Notes: generated from the sequence alone by a model not told the origin. A stretch of 64,000 bases of DNA from Microbacterium candidum (GCF_030315975.1 NZ_JASXSZ010000001.1:868001-932000), one strand, 5' to 3'. Shown: positions 16,243 to 24,600, numbered from the stretch's first letter. Numbers and translations: made by a program.

Positions 16243-18720
16243 GTGAATGAGGGTGCCGAACTCCTGCGCCGGCGTGCCGTGGAGCAGGCGAACCGTGGTC
16301 GATACGCAGCCGCGTGGCGGCTGCTGGCACAAGCGCAGACCCGGACCTCCGATCGTGGAGTGCTCGCGCGCGTGCGAGGCACCGAAGCCGTGATCTTGGC
16401 GAACCACGGCGAATTCACGGCCGCGTTCGATGCGGCGAACGCGGCTCTCGCGACCGAGGGCCTCGACACCGAGACGGTTGGAATGCTGCTCGGCCAGCTC
16501 GGCACCGTTGCCTCCCTGGCCGGTCGGCCGGAAGAGGCTGAGACCTACTTGTCGTCCGCGCTCGATCAGGTGAGCGAACCTGGGCAGCGGGCGATCCTCC
16601 TGGCCAATCGGTCCGTCCTGCGGATGGGTCTGCGCCGCCTCGATGAGGCCGCCCAGGATGCCGCCGCCGCCGTCGAAGCGCACAACCAGAGCGGCAACAC
16701 GACGCTCGGAGCTCAGACTCGGCACAACCTCGGCTACTTGCATCTCCTCCGCGGCGACCTGGTGCGCGCGCTGGAAGAGATGCGGGCCGCTCGACCGCTC
16801 GCGGCATCCTCGCCCGTGGCGACCGCGATCTGCGACACGGATCGCGCAGAGGTCCTGCGCGACGCAGGCCTCACGAGCGAGGCGGAAGCGCTGCTCGCCT
16901 CCTCCGCGCCCGTCTTCGGGCGGCATCGCATGCCCCAGTCCCGTGCGGACACGGAACTTCAACTCGCGCGATCGCAACTCATGCACGACCCGGCGAAGGC
17001 CAAGAAGACCGCATCAGCGGCGGCCCGCCGGTTCCGCTCGGTGGGAAATGAGGCCTGGGCTGCTCGTGCGGACGCCATCCGCCTGCGCGCGGCACTGTCG
17101 GCGGGAGCCTCCACGGCCGGCGCCTCGGGCGCCAAGCCGCGGCGGACGGTCGATCCCGCCGAGGCCGAGGCCGTCGCATCAACTCTCACCGCCCACGGGT
17201 TCGCGAGCGAAGCCGCCGGGCTCCGGCTGTCCCTCGACATCTGGCGGTCCCGTCATCCCCTTGGGCATTCTGCTCCGCCGCCCCTGGTTCGCGTGCCGGG
17301 CACGGCCTCCCTGGAGGTCCGGCTCCTGGCGCACGAGGCACGGGCGCACCGCGCCGCAGCGTCGGGACGCGAGTCGGCGGTGCGCAGGCATGTGTCAGCC
17401 GGGCTCGACGAACTCGCGGAGTGGCAGGGGGCATTCGGCAGCCTCGATCTGCAGACGTCCGTGTCGGCGCACGGACGCAGCCTCATTGTGACCGGCCTCG
17501 CGTCGGCAGTGCGTTCCCGGCGCCCTGATGTTCTGTTCGAATGGTCCGAGCGCGCCAGACACCTCAGCCAGCAGGTCGTGGCGATCCGCCCTCCGCAGGA
17601 TTCGGAGCTCGCCGCGGACCTCGCGGAGCTCCGGAGGCTGCGGGCGGACGACCCGACCGGGGCGTGGCGGCGCGATCCGCGGCTGCTCGCGCTCGAGGAG
17701 CGCGCGCGTGAACGGCAGTGGTCCGCGACCGGGGCCGCCGGCATCCATCAGCGCATCACGCTGGAAGGCCTGCGCGACGTCCTCGACGATCGCACGGCCC
17801 TCCTCACGTTCATCTACTCGGGGGCTGCCCTGACAGCGCTCGTCGTCACGCGCGATAAGGCGAGGGTCATCGATCTGCCGGGATGGGATGCGGCGCGCAA
17901 GGCGTTCTCCGGGTTCCGCGCCGATCTGGACATGTCGGCGTCCATCCGCACCGGACCCATGGCCGACGTCGTCAAGCGCTCGCTCGACGACCGCCTGGCC
18001 GTGATCTCCGACGCGCTCCTCGCTGACGCGGTCGCGTTCGCCGACGTCGAGCGCTTCGTGATCACGCTGCCCGGTGAGCTGGAGGGGCTGCCGTGGGCGA
18101 TGATGCCTGCACTCAAGGGTCGGGTCTTCACGCTCGCCGCCTCGGCGACGAGATGGGCGTCGGTGACCGGAACGTCTCGATTCCCGAAGACCGCGGGATT
18201 CGCGGTCGGGCCGCGCGTCCTGCGCGGCGACGAAGAGGTGGATGCGGCGGCCTCAGCGTGGCCCGATGCGCGCATTCTGCGGGGCCCGAAGGCGACGGTG
18301 GATGCCGTCGCCGAGCTGGCGCCGGAGGTCGACCTCCTGCATGTGGCTGCGCACGGGCGGCACGCCGCCGACAACGCGCTGTTCTCGGGGTTCGAGCTCG
18401 CGGACGGGACCCTGTTCGGCTACGACGTCGACCGCATCGCTCAGGTGCCGACCATCGTCGTGCTGTCCTCGTGCGAGGTCGGGCGATCGTCGGTCCGTTG
18501 GGGCGAGGAGGCCGTGGGCATGGCGCGCGTGTGGCTCCACGCCGGCACGCGCGCGGTGGTCGCGACGCCCGTCATCGTCGCCGACGACATCGCGTGCGAG
18601 CTCCTCGGGGCGATGCACCAGGGCCTCGCCGAGGGGCGCGGGCCTTCGGCCGCACTTGCCGATGCCTCGGCGCGGACGGGGCTGGTGTCGTCTTTCCAGG
18701 TGCACGGCGCAGGTTTCTGA
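16243..18720 (+). CDS. TPR-like/CHAT-domain (caspase-like) cysteine protease
   Basis: An 825-aa protein. About residues 1-290 are alpha-helical, with repeated Ala/Leu-rich TPR-like pairs (GRYAAAWRLLAQAQ; GDLVRALEEMRAARPL). The C-terminal 300 residues form a CHAT domain of the caspase/separase clan with H704 in HVAAHGRH and C744 in VVLSSCEVG, both in family-typical contexts, so it should be active. The terminal WLHAGTRAVVATPVIVADD helix-strand is also CHAT-typical. TPR-CHAT proteins act as regulated proteases in signalling and defence, for example the Csx29 component of type III-E CRISPR. The GTG at 16243 lies 24 bases after the S8 stop. No transmembrane segment is seen. Confidence 0.9.
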   Translation: MNEGAELLRRRAVEQANRGRYAAAWRLLAQAQTRTSDRGVLARVRGTEAVILANHGEFTAAFDAANAALATEGLDTETVGMLLGQLGTVASLAGRPEEAETYLSSALDQVSEPGQRAILLANRSVLRMGLRRLDEAAQDAAAAVEAHNQSGNTTLGAQTRHNLGYLHLLRGDLVRALEEMRAARPLAASSPVATAICDTDRAEVLRDAGLTSEAEALLASSAPVFGRHRMPQSRADTELQLARSQLMHDPAKAKKTASAAARRFRSVGNEAWAARADAIRLRAALSAGASTAGASGAKPRRTVDPAEAEAVASTLTAHGFASEAAGLRLSLDIWRSRHPLGHSAPPPLVRVPGTASLEVRLLAHEARAHRAAASGRESAVRRHVSAGLDELAEWQGAFGSLDLQTSVSAHGRSLIVTGLASAVRSRRPDVLFEWSERARHLSQQVVAIRPPQDSELAADLAELRRLRADDPTGAWRRDPRLLALEERARERQWSATGAAGIHQRITLEGLRDVLDDRTALLTFIYSGAALTALVVTRDKARVIDLPGWDAARKAFSGFRADLDMSASIRTGPMADVVKRSLDDRLAVISDALLADAVAFADVERFVITLPGELEGLPWAMMPALKGRVFTLAASATRWASVTGTSRFPKTAGFAVGPRVLRGDEEVDAAASAWPDARILRGPKATVDAVAELAPEVDLLHVAAHGRHAADNALFSGFELADGTLFGYDVDRIAQVPTIVVLSSCEVGRSSVRWGEEAVGMARVWLHAGTRAVVATPVIVADDIACELLGAMHQGLAEGRGPSAALADASARTGLVSSFQVHGAGF

Positions 18721-19036
18721 GCGTCCGTGTATCAGGCGTGCGACGGGCCGCTCTGACACTGTGGAACGACGCTGCAGTACACGGAATCGGGTTCCGTGGT
18801 GCTGGGGGCAGCGGGGCGGTCATCATGGGGGGCACACGGGGAGTGCCGACCGTCATCGAAGTTCCACGGGGGACGTCGCAGAGACCCAGGTCGGCGATGT
18901 CCCCCGCTTTCGTCTTTGCGGTGTCTCCTCGCCTCGGCAGCTCGCGCGGTCGATAGCGGCCTTCGCGCCTGATGCGTTCGGCCGCGGATGCCGGTTCCGC
19001 AGCGCGAGCAGGAAGTGACAGCTGCGCGACTCGGGG
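18721..19036. other. Gap after the CHAT gene with motif copy and a 7-bp hairpin
   Basis: No convincing gene was found in these 316 bases. The stretch holds the right copy of the 14-nt motif (18723-18736) and a perfect 7-bp hairpin CACGGAA-TCGGG-TTCCGTG at 18780-18798 without a T-tract. A short plus-strand frame from ATG 18824 lacks a Shine-Dalgarno and family resemblance. Confidence 0.5.
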
Positions 19037-19780
19037 TCAGCGGGAGGAGTTCGCGGTGCGGCCCCGGACGATGCCGACGAACGTATCGACCTCGGGCGTC
19101 GTGCGGTCGGCGACCCAGGCGAGCGAGACGCGGGAGGTCGGCGCATCGCGCAGCGGCCGGTACTCGGCATCCTTCCGATGGTGAAGACGCGCGAGCGACA
19201 TCGGCACGATGACGACGCCGACGCCCGCGGCGACCGTCGCGATCGCCTCCTCGGTGGTCTCTGGCGGGTCGAATCGCGGCGCGACGGTGCCGTCGACCGT
19301 CAGCCCGAGGACGTCGTCGCGGGGGACGATCAGCACCTCGCCCTCGAGGTCTGCGGCATCGAGCTCGTCGGCGGCGGTGAGGTGCGACTCGGCCGAGACG
19401 ACGACCACCGTCACCTCGTCGTACAGCGCGATGACGTGCAGGTCGGTCTTGTCGATCGGCTCGCGCACGAGAGCCGCATCCACGTCTCCGCGGATCAGCG
19501 CGTCGCGCTGCTCGGCGACGCTCAGCGGGATGAGATCGAGGCTGGTGCGCGGCATCCGCTCGTTCCAGATGTCGATCCACTTGCCGGGCGTCGCGCCGGG
19601 GATCGTGCCGAGCGCGAACGACTCGGCGGGCTCCGGCTCGGGCGCGACCGGCTGCGGCGCGGGCTTCTGTCTCGGCCGGCTGGGCGCCGGCTGGCCTGCC
19701 GCGGGCTTCCCCGCGGCCGGCTTCTTCGGGCCCTGTGTGCCTCGTCGTGCTCCGTTCCGCCTGCCGGATCCGCCTGCCAT
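19037..19780 (-). CDS. LysR-type substrate-binding domain protein lacking the DNA-binding domain
   Basis: A 247-aa protein. Residues about 55-245 match the periplasmic-binding-protein-like effector domain of LysR-type regulators (ALGTIPGATPGKWIDIWNERMP; LREPIDKTDLHVIALYDE-like segment; VAAGVGVVIVPMSLARLHH). In place of the usual N-terminal helix-turn-helix there is a basic, Ala/Pro/Lys-rich tail of about 55 residues (KKPAAGKPAAGQPAP). It therefore cannot bind DNA as a LysR regulator does, though the histone-like tail could contact nucleic acid. Such truncated proteins are common in Microbacteriaceae and of unknown role. ATG 19780 is chosen because an upstream start would read through the palindromic element. 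Confidence 0.75.
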   Translation of the reverse strand: MAGGSGRRNGARRGTQGPKKPAAGKPAAGQPAPSRPRQKPAPQPVAPEPEPAESFALGTIPGATPGKWIDIWNERMPRTSLDLIPLSVAEQRDALIRGDVDAALVREPIDKTDLHVIALYDEVTVVVVSAESHLTAADELDAADLEGEVLIVPRDDVLGLTVDGTVAPRFDPPETTEEAIATVAAGVGVVIVPMSLARLHHRKDAEYRPLRDAPTSRVSLAWVADRTTPEVDTFVGIVRGRTANSSR

Positions 19781-19820
19781 ACCGCCACAGTATCCCCGTG
19801 CCGCGCCGGTCATCGTGCCG

Positions 19821-19914
19821 GGGCGTGCAGAACTCCGCCGATCGGGGCTTGGCAGCGCCCGATCGGCGCGGATTCCGCGCTGTGGCGCTCGCATCGGTGG
19901 AGTTCTGCACGCCC
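19821..19914. repeat. Nested palindromic element, 94 bp
   Basis: Perfect 16-bp outer arms (GGGCGTGCAGAACTCC and GGAGTTCTGCACGCCC) surround a perfect inner 10-bp pair GCCGATCGGG/CCCGATCGGC at 19837-19846 and 19858-19867. It lies between the divergent LysR-like and DUF1304 genes, so the promoters of both must lie beside or within it. Confidence 0.85.
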
Positions 19915-19940
19915 GCTCGTCCGCACGATACGGTGTCGGC

Positions 19941-20333
19941 ATGGTCGCGACACTCGCCTTCATCTTCGCGGGGCTCGCCGCGCTCCTGCACGTCTACATC
20001 TTCTACATGGAGAGCATCGCGTGGCGGCGGCCGGCCATCTGGAAGCGGTTCGGGGTCGAGAGTCAGGACGCAGCCGACATCACCCGTCCGATGGCGTACA
20101 ACCAGGGGTTCTACAACCTGTTCCTGGCGATCGGGGCGGGGCTCGGCATTCTGCTGTTCTCGTTCGGCAGCCCGGACGGGGAGATCGCCGGGCGCACCCT
20201 GGTCCTCTTCAGCCTCGGGTCGATGGTGGCGGCCGCGCTCGTCCTCATGACGAGCGGTCTGAAGTACCTGCGGGCGGCCCTGATCCAGGGCACGCTGCCG
20301 CTCATCGGCTTCGTGCTGACGCTCTTCGCGTAG
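19941..20333 (+). CDS. DUF1304 small membrane protein
   Basis: A 130-aa protein with four predicted membrane helices. The N-terminal LHVYIFYMESIAWRRPAIWKRF and the following MAYNQGFYNLFLAIGA are hallmarks of DUF1304, a family of unknown function found across bacteria. Length matches the family. The ATG at 19941 lies 26 bases past the nested palindrome. No operon partner follows; repeats fill the downstream space. Confidence 0.85.
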   Translation: MVATLAFIFAGLAALLHVYIFYMESIAWRRPAIWKRFGVESQDAADITRPMAYNQGFYNLFLAIGAGLGILLFSFGSPDGEIAGRTLVLFSLGSMVAAALVLMTSGLKYLRAALIQGTLPLIGFVLTLFA

Positions 20334-20345
20334 GGAGGCTCAGCG

Positions 20346-20522
20346 CTTTCGTCTCGCTCGCTCAACGACCGGCGCAAGAGTTACTGCGTTTCGGCTCGCT
20401 CGTTCCTCGCTCGCGCAACGACCGGCGAGGCTCATCACCCTGCGGGTCGTTGATCGAGCGCAGCGAGTCGAAACGCAGTGACTCAGCATTCACACCTGCG
20501 AGCGAAGCGAGTCGAAACGCAG
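20346..20522. repeat. GGTCGTTGAGCGAG-type repeats
   Basis: About four partial units in both orientations fill the 200 bases between DUF1304 and the hexapeptide protein. No coding signal seen. Confidence 0.85.
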
Positions 20523-20533
20523 TGCCCGAAGGC

Positions 20534-20941
20534 TCAGGCCGCGAGGTGCAGGCCGCGCTTGTCGGTGGCGATGCGCTCGCCATCCTGGACGCTCTCGTCG
20601 TCGCCCAGGAGAGCCCCGGGCGCCACGACGGCGTGATCTCCGATGTGCGTGCGCACCCCGATCTTCGCGCGCGCGCCGATGACGGCGTGCGGGCCGATGT
20701 GGGCGTGTGCGGCGATGTCCGCCTCGGGGCCGATGACGGCGTCGGATTCGACCCAGGCTCCGTGGTGGATGTGCACTCCCGCAGCGATCTGCGCGCCGGG
20801 CTCGACGTACGCGCCCGTCTCGACCACAGCGGTCGGGTGGACCTTCGCGCCGTGCGCGACAAGCCCCCGGCCGTTGACGTGCTTGCGGTATCGCAGCGTC
20901 TCGCCGCTGTCCTTCTCGATGTCGACGTAGTTCTTACCCAA
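20534..20941 (-). CDS. Left-handed beta-helix (hexapeptide repeat) protein, TTG start
   Basis: A 135-aa protein built of about seven hexapeptide turns ([LIV]-G-x4 type, such as VIGPEADIAAHAHIGPHAVIGARAKIG), preceded by LGKNYVDIEKDSGETLRYRKHV. Such folds form trimers and often carry acyltransferase activity, but no catalytic His context or substrate can be named. The only start with a ribosome site is TTG at 20941: GGAGGA lies six bases upstream on the minus strand. Upstream ATG codons in frame would read into the terminator hairpin of the next operon. The C-terminus ends TDKRGLHLAA. Confidence 0.7.
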   Translation of the reverse strand: MGKNYVDIEKDSGETLRYRKHVNGRGLVAHGAKVHPTAVVETGAYVEPGAQIAAGVHIHHGAWVESDAVIGPEADIAAHAHIGPHAVIGARAKIGVRTHIGDHAVVAPGALLGDDESVQDGERIATDKRGLHLAA

Positions 20942-21037
20942 GAGAGTTCCTCCGTCGGCGCAGTATGCGCCGGAATAGATGCAACGTCGACGCGGTAGCA
21001 GGCATTCCCGTACCCAGGGTTCACACATGCAGCACAA

Positions 21038-21066
21038 GGGGGATGCCGCATTCCGCGGCATCCCCC
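21038..21066 (-). terminator. Terminator hairpin of the ridA operon
   Basis: Perfect 12-bp arms (GGGGGATGCCGC/GCGGCATCCCCC) around ATTCC, 17 bases after the RidA stop on the minus strand. It shares the GGATGCCGC core with other terminators here. Confidence 0.8.
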
Positions 21067-21082
21067 CCACGAAAATCCCTGA

Positions 21083-21484
21083 TCAGACCACTGCGAGGGC
21101 GTCGATCTCGACCAGCATCTCGGCGCGCGGGAGCTCGACGAAGACCGTGGTCCGCGACGGCAGCACCCCGCTCGGGGTGTGAGCTGTGACGAACGCGCCG
21201 TACGCCTCGTTCATGATCGGGAAGTCCTCGCGCTTGGTGAGGTAGACCCGCAGCATCACGACGTCGTCGAACGTCGCGCCGGACGCCTCGACGATCGCCT
21301 TGACGTTCTCGAGAGTCCGGGTGGTCTGTGCCGCCACGTCGTCCGGGAACAGGTACTCGTTCGTGACCGGATCGACCGGGCCCTGCCCCGAGACCTGCAC
21401 GATCGGACCCTTGCGCACCCCCTGCGAGAAGACGTGCGCGGGAGCGGGTGCGCCGGGGGTCGAAACGCGGGTCTTGGATGTCAT
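21083..21484 (-). CDS. RidA-family (YjgF/UK114) imine deaminase
   Basis: A 133-aa RidA protein. The family hydrolyses reactive 2-enamine/imine intermediates released by PLP enzymes to 2-oxo acids plus ammonia. Visible family features are YSQG-like FSQGVRKGPIVQVSGQGPVDP, NVKAIVEASGATFDDVV and the C-terminal LPRAEMLVEIDALA, which holds the conserved E. The residue usually Arg (R105 type) falls in the LPSRTTVFVEL segment and is present. Its ATG overlaps the IclR stop (ATGA). In this cluster its natural job would be to hydrolyse the imine formed by the divergently encoded PLP ammonia-lyase-like enzyme, giving a 2-keto-3-deoxy sugar acid; this is inference from context. Confidence 0.88.
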   Translation of the reverse strand: MTSKTRVSTPGAPAPAHVFSQGVRKGPIVQVSGQGPVDPVTNEYLFPDDVAAQTTRTLENVKAIVEASGATFDDVVMLRVYLTKREDFPIMNEAYGAFVTAHTPSGVLPSRTTVFVELPRAEMLVEIDALAVV

Positions 21485-22257
21485 GGCCGTTCCTCTCGGC
21501 TCGGGACGGGCCGGGATGCTGCCCAGCCCAGGTCTGCGGATGCGCCCTGCGTCGCCGTCATCAGAAGCGGGAGCAGCCCGAGCACCTCGTGGGCCGGGAG
21601 CGACACCGTCGGTGCGGAGACGGATGCGGCGGCCACGACCGTTCCGCTCCCGTCGCGGATGGGCGCGGCCACGCAGTTGATGAACGACTCGTGCTCGCCG
21701 CTGTCGCGCGCGAACCCGTCGGCGCGGACGCGCTCGAGCTCGGCCAGGTAGTCGGCCGCGTTCGTGATGGTGCGGTCGGTGAAGGTCACGTACTCGATGC
21801 TCTCCGCGATCTGCTGCCGCTCGGCGAGCGGCTTGTCGGCGATGAGGACCTTTCCGACCGCGGTGCAGTGCAGGGGTGCGCGCAGTCCGACACGCGAGTA
21901 CATCCGGATGCCGCTGCGCGCCTCGAGCTTGTCGATGTAGACGGCATCCCCGGACTCCAGCGCGGCGAGGTGCACGGTCTGCCCGGTCTGCGCGTTCAGC
22001 TGCTCGAGGTGCGGACGGGCGACCTCGCGGACGTCGCGCTGCGCGAGCGCCGCGCCGGCCAGCTCGAACAGCCGGCTGCCGAGCCGGTAGCGGTGCTGCG
22101 CGTCGTGCGTGACGAAGCGCTGCGCCTCGAGCGTCTGCAGGAGCCGGAGGATCGTCGACTTGTGCACGTCGAGCCGCTCCGCACACTCGTCGAGGGTCTG
22201 CGCGCCCTCCTGGAGCGCGGAGAGGAGGTCGAGTGCGCGCGTGACGCTCTGGTTCAT
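21481..22257 (-). CDS. IclR-family transcriptional regulator
   Basis: A 258-aa regulator with an N-terminal winged helix (ALDLLSALQEGAQTLDECAERLDVHKSTILRLLQTLEAQRFV, residues about 6-50) and a C-terminal IclR effector-binding domain (GLRAPLHCTAVGKVLIA; INCVAAPIRDGSGTVVAAASVS). IclR proteins bind palindromic operators as dimers and respond to small carboxylic acids. It overlaps both neighbours by ATGA (sugar kinase upstream, RidA downstream). Matching palindromes with TTGC-N7-GCAACAGGG lie in the divergent promoter region and before the GH20 gene, making it the likely regulator of the whole cluster. The effector may be a pathway intermediate such as KDG. Confidence 0.88.
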   Translation of the reverse strand: MNQSVTRALDLLSALQEGAQTLDECAERLDVHKSTILRLLQTLEAQRFVTHDAQHRYRLGSRLFELAGAALAQRDVREVARPHLEQLNAQTGQTVHLAALESGDAVYIDKLEARSGIRMYSRVGLRAPLHCTAVGKVLIADKPLAERQQIAESIEYVTFTDRTITNAADYLAELERVRADGFARDSGEHESFINCVAAPIRDGSGTVVAAASVSAPTVSLPAHEVLGLLPLLMTATQGASADLGWAASRPVPSREERP

Positions 22258-23228
22258 CGGACGACCTCCGCGGGACCGGCGACGTGGTCGGTGACGGATG
22301 CGAGCGCGCACGCGGCGGTGTCGTGGCCATGCCGCACGCACTCGGCGAGTGGCAGGCCGTGCAGGATGCCGGCGAGCAGGCCAGAGGCGAACGCATCCCC
22401 CGCCCCGATCGACTCCACGACCTCGACCTTTCGCGGTGCGACCTCGACGCGCTGGTCGCCGTCGAACGCGACGACTGCGCCGCCGTTGTTCTTCACGACG
22501 AGCCACCGCGGTTCGGGGAATGCGCGGCGCACGTCCTCGGCGGAGGTGAGGCCGAAGACCTCTTCGGCCTCGTCGAGCCCGGTCATCGCGATGTCGGAGG
22601 AGCGGAAGAACGTGGAGAGGATGCGGCGGCCCGCATCCTCACGCCCCGTCCACAGTCGCGGACGCCAGTTGACGTCGAACGAGACGAGGGCACGCCCCCG
22701 CACGGCCTCGACGAGCGCGCGCTGCGCCTCGAACGCCGAGTCCGACAGCGCCGGAGTGATGCCGGTCGTGTGGACGAGAGCGGATGCGTCGAGCGCGGCC
22801 GCGACGGCGGGGTCGTCGAGGAGCTCCGGCGCTAGGTGCGCACCCGCGGATGCCGTGCGGTAGTAGTGCATCCGGCTGCCGCCGGGGCCGAGGTCGTTGG
22901 GGGCTCCCGAACCACCGCCCACCTCTTTGACGTAGAGCCCGGTCGCGTGCTTCGGGTCGACCGGGATGGCGGAGACGTCCACCCCGAGGCGGTCGAGCTC
23001 GTCGCGGATGTAGCGCCCGAACCCGTCGTCGCCCACCCGGGTGATCGCGGATGCCTGCACGCCGAGGCTCGCGAGGCCGATCGCGACGTTCGCCTCGGCA
23101 CCGCCGAGCGACCGCCGGAAGCGCGTGGACTGCTCGAGGGGCCCGGGTTCGTCCTGGACGAGCACGACGAGTGCTTCTCCGAACGTGGCCGCGGTCGGAA
23201 CGGCGGGCGCGGTCGGGTGCGGAGGCAT
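22254..23228 (-). CDS. PfkB-family sugar kinase, probably 2-keto-3-deoxygluconate kinase
   Basis: A 324-aa ribokinase-fold kinase. N-terminal GEALVVLVQDEPGPL and SLGGAEANVAIGLASLG form the sugar-binding part; the C-terminal GAGDAFASGLLAG supplies the anion hole and catalytic Asp. The family phosphorylates sugars or sugar acids with ATP. KDG kinase is the best guess because a KDPG aldolase is encoded 3 kb away in the same cluster, which would split the product into pyruvate and glyceraldehyde-3-phosphate. ATG 23228 starts 79 bases from the divergent PLP-enzyme gene. The insertion PNDLGPGGSRMHYYRTASAG carries the KDG-kinase-like YYR signature. Confidence 0.8.
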   Translation of the reverse strand: MPPHPTAPAVPTAATFGEALVVLVQDEPGPLEQSTRFRRSLGGAEANVAIGLASLGVQASAITRVGDDGFGRYIRDELDRLGVDVSAIPVDPKHATGLYVKEVGGGSGAPNDLGPGGSRMHYYRTASAGAHLAPELLDDPAVAAALDASALVHTTGITPALSDSAFEAQRALVEAVRGRALVSFDVNWRPRLWTGREDAGRRILSTFFRSSDIAMTGLDEAEEVFGLTSAEDVRRAFPEPRWLVVKNNGGAVVAFDGDQRVEVAPRKVEVVESIGAGDAFASGLLAGILHGLPLAECVRHGHDTAACALASVTDHVAGPAEVVR

Positions 23229-23259
23229 GAAGCGAGGATATCCGGGCGCCGAAAATCCT

Positions 23260-23289
23260 GCAACGAGTATTGCGTGATGTGCAACAGGG
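23260..23289. promoter_or_regulatory. Candidate IclR operator in the divergent promoter region
   Basis: TTGC-GTGATGT-GCAACAGGG spans 23270-23289. The TTGC/GCAA palindrome overlaps a second, inverted one (GCAA at 23260-23263 with TTGC at 23270-23273). The same TTGC-N7-GCAACAGGG word occurs before the GH20 gene at 28607-28626. It lies between the kinase and PLP-enzyme starts. Confidence 0.6.
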
Positions 23290-23307
23290 GTGTGGCATCA
23301 TGGTCGC

Positions 23308-24567
23308 GTGGATGCATCCGCGCGCGCTGCGCTCCCGCTCTCGGTTCGGGACAAGTCCTTTCCGCCCGCCTCGCACGGGCTCTCCGTCGAGCAGTTCCTC
23401 TCTGCTTCGCCGCACCGGTCGGACTTCGCGACGCCGCTGCTGACGCTTGATCGCGCGGCGATGGCGCACAACGTCGCGCTGATGACCGAGTGGGCGTCCG
23501 CGGTCGGGGTGCGCCTCGCGCCGCACGGCAAGACGACGATGGCCCCCGTGCTGTGGCAGGAGCTCTTCGACGCCGGCGTCTGGGCGTTGACGCTCGCCAC
23601 CGCGTGGCAGGCGCAGGTCGCCCGCGCGCACGGGGTGCGCCGCATCCTGATCGCGAACGAGGTGGTCGATCCGGTCGCGCTGCGCTGGATCGCGGCGGAG
23701 CTCGCAGAACACGAGGACGTCGACATCCTCTGCTGGGCCGACGGTGTGGACGTCGTGCGCGCGATGACCGCCGCGCTCGGCGGGGCGGACGGTCGGCTGC
23801 GCGTGCTCGTGGATGTCGGGCGTCCCGGCGGCCGCACGGGCGTCCGCAACCAGGGGACCGCGCGCGAGATCGCCGAGGCGATCGCCGCATCCTCATCGCT
23901 CGAGCTCGGCGGCGTGGGCGGGTACGAGGGGGCGATCGCGCACGGACGGGGGGCTGCATCCCTCGATGCCGTCGACGCGTACCTTCGTGACATGGCGGCG
24001 CTGCACCGCGAGTTCACGGACGCCGGCCTCTATCCCGCGGGTGCACGCGGGATCGTGACGGCGGGTGGCAGCGCCTACTTCGACCGCGTCGGCGCGGTGC
24101 TTCCGGGCCTGTGCCCGGACGCGGACGTCGTCGTGCGCGCCGGCGCCTTCCACATCCACGACAACGGCTACTACGAGCGTGTGAGCCCGATGGGGCGGGT
24201 GATCGGCGACGCCGAGTTCCGCTCGGCGATGCACGTGTGGGCGCGCGTCGTGTCGCGCCCGGAGCCGGGGCTCGCGATCCTCGACTGCGGCAAGCGGGAC
24301 GCGTCGTTCGACGAGGGGATGCCGGTCGCCCAGCGCGTCGACGGCCGGGCCGACGCCGTGCTCGAGGGCAGCGAGGTCGTGAAGATGAATGACCAGCATG
24401 CGTTCCTGCGGCTCGCGGATGGTGCCTCGCTGGACGTGGGCGATGTCGTGCGTCTCGGACTGTCGCATCCGTGCACGGTGCTCGACAAATGGCGACGCGT
24501 GCCGGTCGTCGCGGACGCGGATGCCGTCGACCCGGAGGTCGTCGACGTCGTGGACACCTGGTTCTGA
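23308..24567 (+). CDS. D-threonine-aldolase-fold PLP enzyme, candidate D-glucosaminate ammonia-lyase
   Basis: A 419-aa fold-type III PLP enzyme with an alanine-racemase-like N-terminal barrel (PLP lysine K75 in LAPHGKTTMAP) and a C-terminal D-serine-dehydratase-like domain whose SHPCTVLDKW supplies metal-binding His and Cys. Relatives include D-threonine aldolase, D-serine dehydratase and, as I recall, D-glucosaminate dehydratase. In this cluster, beside deacylase, RidA, sugar-acid kinase and KDPG aldolase, elimination of ammonia from D-glucosaminate is the most coherent reaction. Annotation pipelines often name such proteins amino acid deaminase. The GTG at 23308 is chosen because earlier in-frame codons overlap the operator. 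Confidence 0.75.
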   Translation: MDASARAALPLSVRDKSFPPASHGLSVEQFLSASPHRSDFATPLLTLDRAAMAHNVALMTEWASAVGVRLAPHGKTTMAPVLWQELFDAGVWALTLATAWQAQVARAHGVRRILIANEVVDPVALRWIAAELAEHEDVDILCWADGVDVVRAMTAALGGADGRLRVLVDVGRPGGRTGVRNQGTAREIAEAIAASSSLELGGVGGYEGAIAHGRGAASLDAVDAYLRDMAALHREFTDAGLYPAGARGIVTAGGSAYFDRVGAVLPGLCPDADVVVRAGAFHIHDNGYYERVSPMGRVIGDAEFRSAMHVWARVVSRPEPGLAILDCGKRDASFDEGMPVAQRVDGRADAVLEGSEVVKMNDQHAFLRLADGASLDVGDVVRLGLSHPCTVLDKWRRVPVVADADAVDPEVVDVVDTWF

Positions 24568-24600
24568 CGTGCCTTCGCTGAGCGAGCGGATCGCGGCGAA

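Noticed and set aside
13372..18736. The 14-nt copies as phage attachment sites
   Set aside because: No integrase or tRNA gene lies nearby; a promoter element or scar is at least as likely.
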